Of a stretch of DNA of 44,485 nucleotides, positions 1 through 7,623 are shown piece by piece. How positions within the stretch are numbered: position 1 is the first letter of the stretch; the number at the start of each line of letters is the position of its first letter. Location of the stretch: the NCBI GenBank assembly GCA_020445145.1, contig JAGRHC010000055.1:1-44485 (forward strand), in the 5' to 3' direction. The notes beneath the pieces are model-generated. The model saw only the letters and a list, made by a program, of their open reading frames with translations, was not told the DNA's origin and made no database searches. The stretch comes from Alphaproteobacteria bacterium. Its GTDB lineage: Bacteria > Pseudomonadota > Alphaproteobacteria > Micavibrionales > Micavibrionaceae. The position numbers were made by a program, and so were the translations under genes.

Positions 1-66
1 TTGCCACGGAGAACGGTTTAGAATTACAGATAGTAATCTTTTTCTAATCCGTGTCAATAACAATCC

Positions 67-104
67 ATTTTATTTCTAAATAAAATAAAAAAAAGAAATA
101 AAAT
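67..104. repeat. AT-only inverted repeat downstream of gap
   Basis: A perfect 10-bp inverted repeat, ATTTTATTTC at 67-76 and GAAATAAAAT at 95-104, lies directly after the gap stop codon with an 18-nt loop. It contains only one G/C pair and no T-run follows on the gap strand, so it is a weak candidate for a transcription end or mRNA 3' structure. The rest of 1-66 holds nothing I recognise. Confidence 0.25.
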
Positions 105-106
105 TG

Positions 107-1114
107 CTAGTAGCCTGCATTATGCATCGCCAGCGCTGTATCAAGCATCCGGCAAGAGAAGCCCCATTCATTGTCATACCATGCCATCACGCGCACAAAA
201 TTGCCGTCGATAACATTGGTGCCATTCAGGCTGAAATTCGCAGAATGCGGATCATGGTTAAAGTCACCGGAAACAAGAGGCTCGTCGTAGCAACCAAGAA
301 CACCTTTAAGCTCTCCGGTTGCATATTTCTTGATCGCCGCATTAATCTCGTCAACGCTCGTCGTCTTCTTCGCTGTAAATTTCAAATCAACAAGCGAAAC
401 ATTCGGAACCGGAACACGAATAGAAACCCCGTCCAGACGCCCCTCAAGAGAAGGAAGAACTTTGCCAAGCGCCTTCGCCGCGCCCGTTGACGTCGGGATC
501 ATATTGATCGCAGCCGCGCGCGCACGGTACGGATCTCGGTGAGACGCATCCACCGTATTCTGATCGCCCGTATAAGCATGGATCGTGGTCATAAAACCTT
601 TTTCAATGCCGATTTCCTTATCCAGAACATAAGCAACCGGAGCAAGACAGTTTGTCGTACAGGACGCATTCGAAACAATCTTGTGCTCAGCCTTCAACAA
701 ACCATGGTTCACGCCATAAACAACCGTCAGGTCTTCATTCGTCGCCGGAGCAGAAATCAAAACCTTCTTCGCCCCTTGCTCGATATGAACCTGAGCGCCC
801 TCACGGTCGTTGAACTTACCTGTGCACTCCATCACAATATCAACATGCTCTTCATGCCAGTGCAGCTCATGCGGATCACGGCTACGAAAACGACGAACGC
901 GCTTGCCATCGATAATGATGATGTCGTCACTCTCGCGGACCACATCAAAAGGCGCCCGCCCGTGAACAGAATCAAACTTCAAAAGAGGAAAGAAATTTCC
1001 ACCGGGATCGTTAATCGCAACCAATTCAATATCGTCATGATTGGTCTCGACAATCGCCCGCGCCACCAAACGCCCGATCCTGCCAAACCCGTTAATCGCA
1101 ATCCTTACTGCCAT
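107..1114 (-). CDS. gap: Glyceraldehyde-3-phosphate dehydrogenase, type I
   Basis: The enzyme oxidises glyceraldehyde 3-phosphate with NAD(P)+ and phosphate to 1,3-bisphosphoglycerate in cytoplasmic glycolysis and gluconeogenesis. The 335-residue length is normal for the family. The N-terminal Rossmann motif INGFGRIGR is at residues 7-15. The catalytic cysteine C152 sits in SNASCTTNC, and the general-base histidine H179 in TTIHAYTGDQ. The start ATG at 1114 has an ACGGAG ribosome site upstream. The gene lies 18 nt after tkt on the same strand, so the two are probably co-transcribed; a tkt-gap pair is common in alphaproteobacteria, often followed by pgk, which would lie beyond the window edge. 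The residues after the glycine motif (NDPGGN) are compatible with NAD use, but cofactor choice cannot be settled by reading alone. Confidence 0.97.
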   Translation of the reverse strand: MAVRIAINGFGRIGRLVARAIVETNHDDIELVAINDPGGNFFPLLKFDSVHGRAPFDVVRESDDIIIIDGKRVRRFRSRDPHELHWHEEHVDIVMECTGKFNDREGAQVHIEQGAKKVLISAPATNEDLTVVYGVNHGLLKAEHKIVSNASCTTNCLAPVAYVLDKEIGIEKGFMTTIHAYTGDQNTVDASHRDPYRARAAAINMIPTSTGAAKALGKVLPSLEGRLDGVSIRVPVPNVSLVDLKFTAKKTTSVDEINAAIKKYATGELKGVLGCYDEPLVSGDFNHDPHSANFSLNGTNVIDGNFVRVMAWYDNEWGFSCRMLDTALAMHNAGY

Positions 1115-1132
1115 ATTTAAACTCCGTAACTA

Positions 1133-3157
1133 TTATGTTCTTGCTTCTAATACTTTTTCAACGCGTTCTATCACAGCTTTCGCCGTAATACCAAAATGCT
1201 CATAAAGCACTTCTGCTGGAGCCGACGCGCCGAAACCATCCATGCCGACAAAAATGCTGTGCCCGCCAATCATACGGTCCCAACTTTGTCGAATGCCTGC
1301 TTCAATAGCAACTTTTATGCTCTTATTGCAAATAAGACTTTGAATATAGTCACCATCCTGCTCCCAGAACAGATCCATACAAGGCACAGAAACAAGGCGA
1401 ACCGCCTTATGCTTCTGGATAAAATACTCATAAGCTTCAAGCGCGATCTCAACCTCCGACCCCGAAGCAAACAACGTAATCTCCGGATCAACGCCCATTT
1501 CCTTCAGGATATAAGCCCCGCGCGCAGATTTGTTCTCGGCGCTGTTATCGCGAACCGTAGGCAATCCCTGACGCGTAAGAGCCAGTACCGCAGGCGCCGT
1601 CATATTTTCAAGCGCAAGCTGCCAGCATTCCGCTGTCTCGATCCCGTCGCAAGGACGATACACATAACAATTCGGAATCGCACGCAAAGCCGAAAGATGC
1701 TCAACCGGCTGGTGGGTTGGACCGTCTTCGCCAAGACCGATGGAATCGTGGGTCATAACATGAATAGCCCGCTGCTTCATCAAAGCACCCAAGCGGATCG
1801 AAGGCCGTGAATAATCCGCAAACTGCAGGAACGTGCCGGCATAAGGAACAAGCCCGCCATGAAGCGCAATGCCGTTCATCGCCGCCGCCATGCCGTGCTC
1901 GCGCACACCGTAGTTAATGTAATTGCCGCTGTAATCCGTCCGGTCAATAACCTTGGACGCGGCAACTTTCGTATTGTTCGACCCCGTCAAGTCCGCCGAC
2001 CCGCCAATCATAGCGGGCAGGGCAGGGATCAGCTTTTCCAGAACCATCCCGGATGTCTGACGCGTCGCCTTTTTCGGGCGCTCGCTGGCAAATGACGCCT
2101 TAAGCTCAGCAATAACCGGCGTAAGAACATCACGCAAATCTCCGGCGAGCAAACCGCCCAATTCAGACTTATAAGAAGAAGCACCAAACCGCGCATCCCA
2201 AGCCGCAGACTCCTGTGCCCCTTGCGCCCCGACACTGCGCCAGAGCGCCATAACATCATCCGGAATTTCAAAAGGCGCATAGGGCCAACCCAAATTCTCG
2301 CGCGCTCCCTTGATCTCTTCATCCCCCAGAGGAGAACCATGAGAAGAAGACTTCCCTTGCTTGGTCGGCGCCCCGAAACCAATATGCGTCTTACAGCAAA
2401 TCAGACTCGGCGTATTGGTCTTCTGCGCCTTGGCAATCGCAGCCTCAACCGCATCAAAATCATGCCCGTCCACACTCTGGACATCCCACCCGTAAGCCTC
2501 AAAACGCTTGGGCGTGTTATCAATAAAGGTAAGATCCGTCTTCCCGTCGATACAAATCCCGTTATCATCATAAAGAACGATCAACTTCGCTAAGTTCTGG
2601 TGACCGGCCAAAGAGCAAGCCTCATGACTGATCCCTTCCATCATGTCACCGTCCCCGGCAATCACGTACGTATAATGAGAAACGAGATCATCGCCATAAC
2701 GCGCATTCAAAATACGCTCAGCCAAAGCCATCCCGACAGCCGTCGCAATCCCTTGCCCCAAGGGCCCGGTCGTCATTTCAATCCCTGCGTCATGTTCGAC
2801 TTCCGGATGCCCGGCGGTAATCGCCCCGAGCTGACGAAAATTCTTGATCTGCTCCAGCGTGATTTTCTCATAGCCAGTCAGGTAATTCAGCGCATAAAGC
2901 AGCATCGACCCATGCCCGGCTGACAAAACAAACCGGTCCCGATCCGCCCATTCCGGCTTCTTCGGATCGAACTTCAAAAACTTGGCATAAAGAACGCTCG
3001 CAACATCGGCCATCCCCATCGGCATTCCTGGATGCCCGGAATTAGCCTTCTGCACCGCGTCCATAGACAGAGCGCGGATAGCATTTGCCATCATTTTTAA
3101 ATCAGTGTTGGAAAGGCCCTGAGGCACTTGAGAGGAAGGGGCGGCAACTTGTGTCAT
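1133..3157 (-). CDS. tkt: Transketolase
   Basis: Transketolase moves two-carbon ketol units between sugar phosphates in the pentose phosphate pathway using thiamine diphosphate and a divalent metal. From the ATG at 3157 the protein has 674 residues, close to the usual 660-675. The substrate-binding SGHPGMPMG is at about 40-48 (H42), SAGHGSML at about 79-86, and the thiamine-binding GDGDMMEG begins near residue 168 with its paired N about 30 residues later. The frame stays open to a TTG at 3220. I prefer 3157 because a promoter candidate overlaps the longer version and the conserved part starts soon after MTQ. No strong ribosome site precedes 3157, so the start is less certain than the gene. 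It leads the tkt-gap operon and diverges from the zapA group. Confidence 0.96.
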   Translation of the reverse strand: MTQVAAPSSQVPQGLSNTDLKMMANAIRALSMDAVQKANSGHPGMPMGMADVASVLYAKFLKFDPKKPEWADRDRFVLSAGHGSMLLYALNYLTGYEKITLEQIKNFRQLGAITAGHPEVEHDAGIEMTTGPLGQGIATAVGMALAERILNARYGDDLVSHYTYVIAGDGDMMEGISHEACSLAGHQNLAKLIVLYDDNGICIDGKTDLTFIDNTPKRFEAYGWDVQSVDGHDFDAVEAAIAKAQKTNTPSLICCKTHIGFGAPTKQGKSSSHGSPLGDEEIKGARENLGWPYAPFEIPDDVMALWRSVGAQGAQESAAWDARFGASSYKSELGGLLAGDLRDVLTPVIAELKASFASERPKKATRQTSGMVLEKLIPALPAMIGGSADLTGSNNTKVAASKVIDRTDYSGNYINYGVREHGMAAAMNGIALHGGLVPYAGTFLQFADYSRPSIRLGALMKQRAIHVMTHDSIGLGEDGPTHQPVEHLSALRAIPNCYVYRPCDGIETAECWQLALENMTAPAVLALTRQGLPTVRDNSAENKSARGAYILKEMGVDPEITLFASGSEVEIALEAYEYFIQKHKAVRLVSVPCMDLFWEQDGDYIQSLICNKSIKVAIEAGIRQSWDRMIGGHSIFVGMDGFGASAPAEVLYEHFGITAKAVIERVEKVLEART

Positions 3158-3203
3158 GCTATGCGTATACCCAATCGTTAGCGATTTTCTGAAATTTGCC
3201 AGT

Positions 3204-3232
3204 AACATGCCTTTCCACAAGGATTAGGTCAA
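3204..3232 (-). promoter_or_regulatory. Candidate tkt-gap promoter
   Basis: On the minus strand TTGACC (3232-3227, preceded by C, giving CTTGACC) is followed after 17 bp by CATGTT (3209-3204). The -35 matches the alphaproteobacterial CTTGAC form; the -10 is weak. Transcription would start near 3197 and give a leader of about 40 nt before the ATG at 3157, which supports that start over the upstream in-frame ones. Confidence 0.35.
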
Positions 3233-3315
3233 GGCTTATGATAAAAATCAGGGCATCTCGGCAAAAAGTAAAAATTTTTTTTCTGTGGTTAAGCAAAAGC
3301 CCTCCCTTGACCTAA
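3224..3315. repeat. Inverted 11-mer pair in the tkt/zapA divergent region
   Basis: TTAGGTCAAGG at 3224-3234 and its exact reverse complement CCTTGACCTAA at 3305-3315 are separated by 70 bp. Each copy presents CTTGACC towards one of the two divergent transcription units, so both could be -35 regions or operators for a common regulator. The right-hand copy has no good -10 at normal spacing. Confidence 0.4.
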
Positions 3316-3404
3316 ACCCCCCATATCCGCGAGCATAGGATTACGGTTCCAAAAACAAATTGCCGATTCACTGCTTTCAACCGGAGACACCGAAAGGGAA
3401 TTTT

Positions 3405-3584
3405 ATGTCGCGTATCATGCATGCCTTGGAAAGACTAGACAACGCTGTTGGCCGTCTTGAAAACTCTGTCGTCACCGCAGAGCAAGAATCAGGGGCCAAT
3501 GTCGTCGACGTAGATTTCGTATCCAAACGTCTCGACCGCGCCATTTCCGCCGTTGAGAGCATACTCGAAGAAAACAGGGGGTAA
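3405..3584 (+). CDS. Small coiled-coil protein upstream of ZapA (ZauP-like)
   Basis: This 59-residue protein is almost entirely predicted helix with heptad-like spacing (LERLDNAVGRLENSV, then FVSKRLDRAISAVESIL). The frame opens earlier at a TTG (3360), but the ATG at 3405 has a clear AAAGGGAA ribosome site 4-11 nt upstream, so I take that start. It ends 2 nt before zapA and is surely translated with it. In Caulobacter a small coiled-coil protein encoded just upstream of zapA, ZauP, binds ZapA and helps focus the Z-ring. By position, size and coiled-coil character this gene is a plausible counterpart, although I cannot show sequence identity to it. Confidence 0.75.
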   Translation: MSRIMHALERLDNAVGRLENSVVTAEQESGANVVDVDFVSKRLDRAISAVESILEENRG

Positions 3585-3586
3585 GA

Positions 3587-3946
3587 ATGCCTGAAGTAAC
3601 ACTGAACATTAATGGCCGCGGCTACAGCCTCTCCTGCGACGAAGGCCAGGAAGCGCGCCTCAAGGAAGTCGCCGCCTATGTGAATTCCCGACTGAAAAGT
3701 ATTTCCTCCTCCGGCGCGGCAACAGATTCATCGCACCTGTTGGTCTTAACCTCTCTCGTCCTCGCCGATGAAATCTTCGACCTGCGCGATGATGTTGCCG
3801 AGATCGAAGAACAGGCCCGTTACCTGCAAGGCAACGCACCGGCCGCACAACTTCCTTTTGATGAAGACGATGCGCTCGTCGCGCAGGCCATCGACCACCT
3901 CGCCGGAAAAATCGAGCAAATCGCCGCCCGCATACAAAAAGCTTAA
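3587..3946 (+). CDS. zapA: Cell division protein ZapA
   Basis: ZapA binds FtsZ protofilaments at midcell and bundles them. The 119-residue protein has the family layout: a small N-terminal globular part (VTLNINGRGYSLSC at about 4-17, then EARLKEVAAYVNSRLKS) followed by a long helix (about 48-85, LLVLTSLVLADEIFDL) that forms the antiparallel tetramer. The end is an acidic stretch and a short amphipathic helix. The gene follows the ZauP-like gene with a 2-nt gap and precedes 6S RNA and the cyclo-ligase gene, a gene order kept in many proteobacteria. That context adds strong support to the assignment. Confidence 0.93.
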   Translation: MPEVTLNINGRGYSLSCDEGQEARLKEVAAYVNSRLKSISSSGAATDSSHLLVLTSLVLADEIFDLRDDVAEIEEQARYLQGNAPAAQLPFDEDDALVAQAIDHLAGKIEQIAARIQKA

Positions 3947-3969
3947 GTTTTTGCAAAAAACATGATAAA
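3942..3969 (+). promoter_or_regulatory. Candidate 6S RNA promoter overlapping the zapA stop
   Basis: CTTAAG (3942-3947), which overlaps the zapA stop codon, is followed after 16 bp by GATAAA (3964-3969). This places the likely start near 3976-3977, which fits the first base of the terminal stem of the downstream 6S RNA. Both boxes are imperfect, and processing from a zapA read-through transcript is an alternative. Confidence 0.3.
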
Positions 3970-3976
3970 CCCTCGC

Positions 3977-4150
3977 ATGCTGCGGGGTGCGTGATACGAC
4001 CTTATCCCGGAGGCCGATGCTTTCTCGCATAGGGAGCTGTCCCTGTCCTTGTCCAACTGTTTTGCCAGTAGGCCTTGGATACTTACGGCGCCCACCTGTT
4101 TTACCAGGGCCCCGCGAGGATACTACGCGTACACGGCCCACGCGGCACTT
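3977..4150 (+). ncRNA. ssrS: 6S RNA
   Basis: 6S RNA mimics an open promoter and holds sigma-70 RNA polymerase, mainly in stationary phase. The non-coding stretch between zapA and fthC is its usual proteobacterial place. A long interrupted terminal stem can be drawn: TGCTGCG (3978-3984) pairs with CGCGGCA (4141-4147) with one G-U, GGG (3985-3987) with CCC (4137-4139), GTG (3991-3993) with CAC (4132-4134), and TACG (3995-3998) with CGTA (4128-4131). The apical arm closes through GTCCAA (4051-4056) with TTGGAT (4075-4080). The large unpaired centre between them fits the 6S bubble. The total of about 172 nt is typical, and the 3' end runs into a short T-run (4148-4152). An open frame reads through the 3' part but only as an extension of fthC. 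Confidence 0.85.
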
Positions 4151-4173
4151 TTATAAAACAAAGACCCAAACTG

Positions 4174-4767
4174 ATGCACGCACCAGAAGAAGAGACCGTC
4201 ACCGACCGCAAAAAAACAATGAGAGCAGAAGCCCTCCGCAACCGCGGCCTCCTGCATCTCAGCGCCGAAGATGTAGAGAACATCTCAACGAACTTCTTCC
4301 AGCACATCACAATAAATGAAAACACCATCGTCGCCGGCTACTGGCCCAAAGGCAGAGAACTCGACGTCCGCCATCTCATGGACGACATCATCGCCAAAGG
4401 CGCGACATGCGCGCTCCCCGTCGTAGAAGAAGGAACGCGGCAGATGAAATTCGCCTTCTGGAATGAAAGCACGACCCTGACAACCGGAAAATACGAAGTT
4501 TGCCACCCGGAAATAAATGAAAACACAAAATGGCTCGAACCCGACATCTTCCTCGTACCGCTACTGGCCTTCGACCGCCGCGGCATGAGACTAGGCTTTG
4601 GCGGCGGATATTATGACACAACCCTTGCGCATTACCGTAAGATCAAAGATATTACCGCCGTCGGCATAGCCTACGCAGAGCAAGCATGCCTGTTTAACCT
4701 GCCGTCGGAAGAACACGATCAGGCCCTGGACTGGGTGATAACCCCGCAAGCCGCCCACTCGTACTAA
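4174..4767 (+). CDS. fthC: 5-formyltetrahydrofolate cyclo-ligase
   Basis: This cytoplasmic enzyme uses ATP to turn 5-formyltetrahydrofolate into 5,10-methenyltetrahydrofolate, returning the stored folate to one-carbon metabolism. With the ATG at 4174 the protein has 197 residues, normal for the family. The conserved pocket and ATP loop GFGGGYYD is at 141-148, preceded by DIFLVPLLAFDRRGMRLG. The basic N-terminal part (KKTMRAEALRNR) matches the usual opening helix. The frame extends upstream to 4075, but that part lies inside the 6S RNA, so I reject the longer form; an ATG at 4219 is another possible start. The 6S-fthC pairing is classic in proteobacteria. The YmdB-family gene follows after 14 nt. 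Confidence 0.93.
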   Translation: MHAPEEETVTDRKKTMRAEALRNRGLLHLSAEDVENISTNFFQHITINENTIVAGYWPKGRELDVRHLMDDIIAKGATCALPVVEEGTRQMKFAFWNESTTLTTGKYEVCHPEINENTKWLEPDIFLVPLLAFDRRGMRLGFGGGYYDTTLAHYRKIKDITAVGIAYAEQACLFNLPSEEHDQALDWVITPQAAHSY

Positions 4768-4781
4768 AAGAAAGAATAAAT

Positions 4782-5600
4782 ATGAGAATACTATTCGTCG
4801 GCGACATCATGGGCAGAGCAGGGCGTGAAGCACTGGAAAAATACCTCCCCAAACTCAAAAACGACCTTCGCACCGACGTCATTATCATCAACGGCGAAAA
4901 CGCTGCGCATGGCCGCGGCATCACCGGCAAACACTGCCAGCAATTCTACGACCTCGGCGCAGACTGCATCACCACAGGCAATCACGTCTGGGACCAGCGC
5001 GAAATCATCGCCTATATCGCCAGAGATCCGAAATTACTTCGCCCTGCTAACTTCCCGCAAAATGCGCCGGGGCAGGGCGCATCCCTGATCACAGCACAAA
5101 ACGGCCAGAAAATATTAGTGGTAAACCTCATGGCGCGCCTGTACATGGACCCGCTCGACGACCCGTTCCAGGCAATGGAGAATATACTAATCGACTACAA
5201 ATTAGGCCAAAACTGCGATGCCATTTTTGTCGACTTCCACGGCGAAGCCACCAGCGAAAAAATGGCCTTCGCCCACGCCTTTGACGGCAGAATCTCCGGC
5301 ACCATCGGAACCCACACCCACGTCCCCACAGCCGACGCCCACGTCCTCCCCGGCGGCACAGCCTACATGAGCGACGCCGGCATGACCGGCGACTACGACA
5401 GCGTCATCGGAATCCGCAAAGACCTGTCCGTCCAACGCTTCAAAACAAAAATGCCGGGAGACCATTTCATCCCGGCCAGCGAAAACATGACATTGTGCGG
5501 AGCGCTGATCGTAACGGACGACAACACAGGGAAAGCAAAACAAATTGCGCCCGTACGTGTCGGAGACACACTGGCAAACACAATACCTACAGAAATATAG
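4782..5600 (+). CDS. YmdB-family metallophosphoesterase
   Basis: Members of this family (TIGR00282, type protein Bacillus YmdB) are dimetal phosphodiesterases active on 2',3'-cyclic nucleotides and affect RNA turnover and biofilm decisions in Bacillus. The 272-residue length is typical. Metal ligands are visible: D8 in FVGDIMGR, E39 and N40 in NGENAAHGRG, N67 and H68 in TGNHVWDQRE, H153 in VDFHGEATSEK, and H178 and H180 in GTHTHVPTAD. All core motifs are intact, so the protein should be active. It is 14 nt after fthC on the same strand, the last gene of the zapA group. Its physiological substrate in alphaproteobacteria is not known to me. Confidence 0.92.
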   Translation: MRILFVGDIMGRAGREALEKYLPKLKNDLRTDVIIINGENAAHGRGITGKHCQQFYDLGADCITTGNHVWDQREIIAYIARDPKLLRPANFPQNAPGQGASLITAQNGQKILVVNLMARLYMDPLDDPFQAMENILIDYKLGQNCDAIFVDFHGEATSEKMAFAHAFDGRISGTIGTHTHVPTADAHVLPGGTAYMSDAGMTGDYDSVIGIRKDLSVQRFKTKMPGDHFIPASENMTLCGALIVTDDNTGKAKQIAPVRVGDTLANTIPTEI

Positions 5601-5617
5601 ATGAAAACTAAGACCGC

Positions 5618-6151
5618 TTACTTTTTCTCAAGCGATTTTTTGTGCTTTTCAAAGTAGCGCATGCAGGCACCATTTAAAGCTTCAACAAGCTCATTCCCAT
5701 ACTGGCCGCCATCACCTTTAACCTTGCCGGCAACAACCGCACGAATAGTCGTATGAAACGCAGTGGCAATTTCCATCATCTGCGGATCAATCCGCTCGAC
5801 AACTTCCATAAACTGAACAAAACGCTCGGCAATACGGGTCACCAATGGATAATGAAACATCCCGCCATTCGCCTTAAGCTGCGCGCATGGATATAAAATG
5901 CCAGCAATCAGATACTCGAGATCCTCATCCCCTGAAGCAGCCTTAGCCCTATTAATCCCCTCCATCATACGCGTCAGGTAAATATCGGCAAGAGGTCCGA
6001 AATCAACGGAATTATTTTCCAAAAGCTTCTGCGCCCGATCCAAAATATTATCCGTCAAACCACCGTCACCGACTTTAGCCTTAATCAAGTTCGGAGGCTT
6101 GATATATTCCGCTTTACGCCTTTGGGGCTGATTATAGTGCTGAACATCCAT
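5618..6151 (-). CDS. Uncharacterised helical protein paired with a response regulator
   Basis: I do not recognise the family with certainty. The 177-residue protein has no signal peptide or membrane segment. It has a basic, proline-containing N-terminus (about 1-35) followed by mainly helical sequence. The helices carry repeated amphipathic runs, such as ILDRAQKLLENNSVDF, YLTRMMEGINRAKAA and VTRIAERFVQFMEVVERI, and the C-terminus is lysine-rich. The gene begins 8 nt after the response regulator gene, so they form a two-gene unit. A helix-bundle partner or output for the regulator is a reasonable inference; a histidine phosphotransfer role is possible, but no clear HPt signature His is seen. 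The gene converges with the YmdB-family gene with a 17-nt gap. Confidence 0.8.
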   Translation of the reverse strand: MDVQHYNQPQRRKAEYIKPPNLIKAKVGDGGLTDNILDRAQKLLENNSVDFGPLADIYLTRMMEGINRAKAASGDEDLEYLIAGILYPCAQLKANGGMFHYPLVTRIAERFVQFMEVVERIDPQMMEIATAFHTTIRAVVAGKVKGDGGQYGNELVEALNGACMRYFEKHKKSLEKK

Positions 6152-6159
6152 ATTATATC

Positions 6160-6717
6160 CTAATCACGTTCACCAATCGGAGAGAATGTAATATCCCCGG
6201 AGTTAATATCACCGGGCGTCTTAACTAGCATATCCTCAGCACGCCGCATCGGTCCATTATAAACAGTGCTGCTGATTCGGCGGCGATCTGGTCCAAAAAA
6301 CGACCCCGAACGCACAAACTGCCGCGGCTTTTCAATAACCTGAACGATTCTACGGTACAAATCACGCGCATTAAAAGGCTTAACAAGAAACTCCGTAACC
6401 CCGGCATCCCGCGCAGAAATAACACGTCGCTTTTCGCTGAACCCCGTCATCAAAATAACAGGAACATAAGGATTTGGACTGCGCGGATCATTCCGCACCA
6501 TACGAGTCAGAGAAATACCGTCGCAAGGCTGCATCATCCAGTCAGCAATAACCATATCTGGATTTTCTTCACAAAACAGGGAAAAGCCCTGATTACCATC
6601 CGTAGCCGGAATAACTTTGCCCACACCGAAAGTTTGCAGAATTGATCGTGTCAAATCCAGCATTGGTTTGTTGTCTTCTACAACCAAAACTTTCAATGTT
6701 TCAAATTTATAAGCCAT
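6160..6717 (-). CDS. CheY-like response regulator with a C-terminal tail
   Basis: A single receiver domain fills about residues 7-130. The acidic pocket is E14/D15, the phosphoacceptor is D59 (IADWMM), the switch Thr is T91 (LMTGF), the aromatic is F110, and the conserved lysine is K113 (VKPFN). All are present, so it should be phosphorylated by a histidine kinase, none of which is in the window. There is no DNA-binding domain. A tail of about 55 residues carries FFGPDRRR (140-147) and ends with an acidic, glycine-containing stretch. Similar GPDRRR tails occur in other alphaproteobacterial single-domain regulators as far as I recall. Output is probably by protein contact, perhaps with the gene product encoded 8 nt downstream. 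Confidence 0.9.
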   Translation of the reverse strand: MAYKFETLKVLVVEDNKPMLDLTRSILQTFGVGKVIPATDGNQGFSLFCEENPDMVIADWMMQPCDGISLTRMVRNDPRSPNPYVPVILMTGFSEKRRVISARDAGVTEFLVKPFNARDLYRRIVQVIEKPRQFVRSGSFFGPDRRRISSTVYNGPMRRAEDMLVKTPGDINSGDITFSPIGERD

Positions 6718-6787
6718 AGCGAGTTACAAAAAAGTACAGATTATGCCCTAAAGGCGAGAAAAACGAACAATTCAGTCATAACGCATC

Positions 6788-6816
6788 TTTTCATTAAAAT
6801 CTATGATGAATATACT
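6788..6816 (+). promoter_or_regulatory. Candidate yebC-ruvC promoter
   Basis: TTTTCA (6788-6793) and TATACT (6811-6816) are separated by 17 bp, matching the sigma-70 consensus at 4 and 5 of 6 positions. Transcription would begin near 6823, about 40 nt before the yebC start. Confidence 0.45.
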
Positions 6817-6863
6817 GCAAGGCATTAAATCAGAAAAACCTTTAAGAAGAGTTATTGCATAAA

Positions 6864-7619
6864 ATGGCAGGTCATTCCAAATGGGCGAACATCCAGCACC
6901 GCAAAGGCAAGCAGGACGCCAAAAGAGCAAAGATATTTTCCAAACTCGGCCGTGAAATCACCGTGGCCGCACGCCTCGGCGGCGGAGACCCTGATATGAA
7001 CCCGCGCCTGCGCCTCGCGGTTTCGACAGCCCGCGGCCAGAGCATGCCCAAAGACGGCATCGAACGCGCCATTCAAAAAGGTGTTGGCGGTACCGAAGGC
7101 GATAACTACGAAGAAATCCGCTACGAAGGCTACGGCGCCGCAGGCGTTGCCATCATCGTCGAAGCCCTGACCGACAACAAAAACCGCACAGCCGGAGATA
7201 TCCGCGCAGCCTTCACAAAAAATGGTGGAAATCTGGGCGAAACCGGCTGCGTCAATTTTATGTTCGACCGTTGCGGTGAAATCATCTACCCGGCTTCCAA
7301 AGCAGATAACGACAGCATGTTCGAAGCCGCCCTCGAAGCAGGCGCAGACAACGTAGAAAGCGACAGCGAATACCATGAAATTCTCTGCGCGCCCGAAGAT
7401 TTCGCCACCGTCCGCGAAACTCTCGAAAAGCAATTCGGCGAACCTGAAAGTTCAGGCCTCGTCTGGAAACCAAACGTAACCACCGAAGTGGGCGAAGAGC
7501 AGGCAGCGTCAATCCTGCGCCTGATCGACGTCCTCGAAGACAATGACGACGTCCAGAAAGTCACCGCGAACTTCGAAGTCAGCGACGACATCATGGAAAA
7601 ACTGATGGCGGCGGGATAA
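6864..7619 (+). CDS. yebC: YebC/TACO1-family regulator or translation factor
   Basis: The 251-residue protein begins [15 protein letters not shown], the near-invariant opening of the YebC family, so the ATG at 6864 is preferred over the in-frame ATG at 6855. The family signature continues with [23 protein letters not shown] and the [15 protein letters not shown] region. YebC proteins have been described as DNA-binding transcription regulators, and the mitochondrial relative TACO1 and some bacterial members help ribosomes translate difficult proline stretches. The gene sits immediately before ruvC (4 nt gap), the standard neighbourhood of yebC in proteobacteria. Nothing in the sequence looks degenerate. 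Confidence 0.95.
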   Translation: MAGHSKWANIQHRKGKQDAKRAKIFSKLGREITVAARLGGGDPDMNPRLRLAVSTARGQSMPKDGIERAIQKGVGGTEGDNYEEIRYEGYGAAGVAIIVEALTDNKNRTAGDIRAAFTKNGGNLGETGCVNFMFDRCGEIIYPASKADNDSMFEAALEAGADNVESDSEYHEILCAPEDFATVRETLEKQFGEPESSGLVWKPNVTTEVGEEQAASILRLIDVLEDNDDVQKVTANFEVSDDIMEKLMAAG

Positions 7620-7623
7620 CCCC

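Noticed and set aside
539..2593. Long open frames antisense to gap and tkt
   Set aside because: They mirror the codon pattern of conserved genes on the other strand, have no ribosome sites of note and show no protein family features.
3158..3220. N-terminal extension of transketolase from a TTG at 3220
   Set aside because: It would cover the promoter candidate, starts with a rare codon and adds 21 residues ahead of the conserved region.
4075..4173. Upstream extension of the fthC frame
   Set aside because: This part lies in the 3' half of the 6S RNA and has no homology to the cyclo-ligase N-terminus that I can see.
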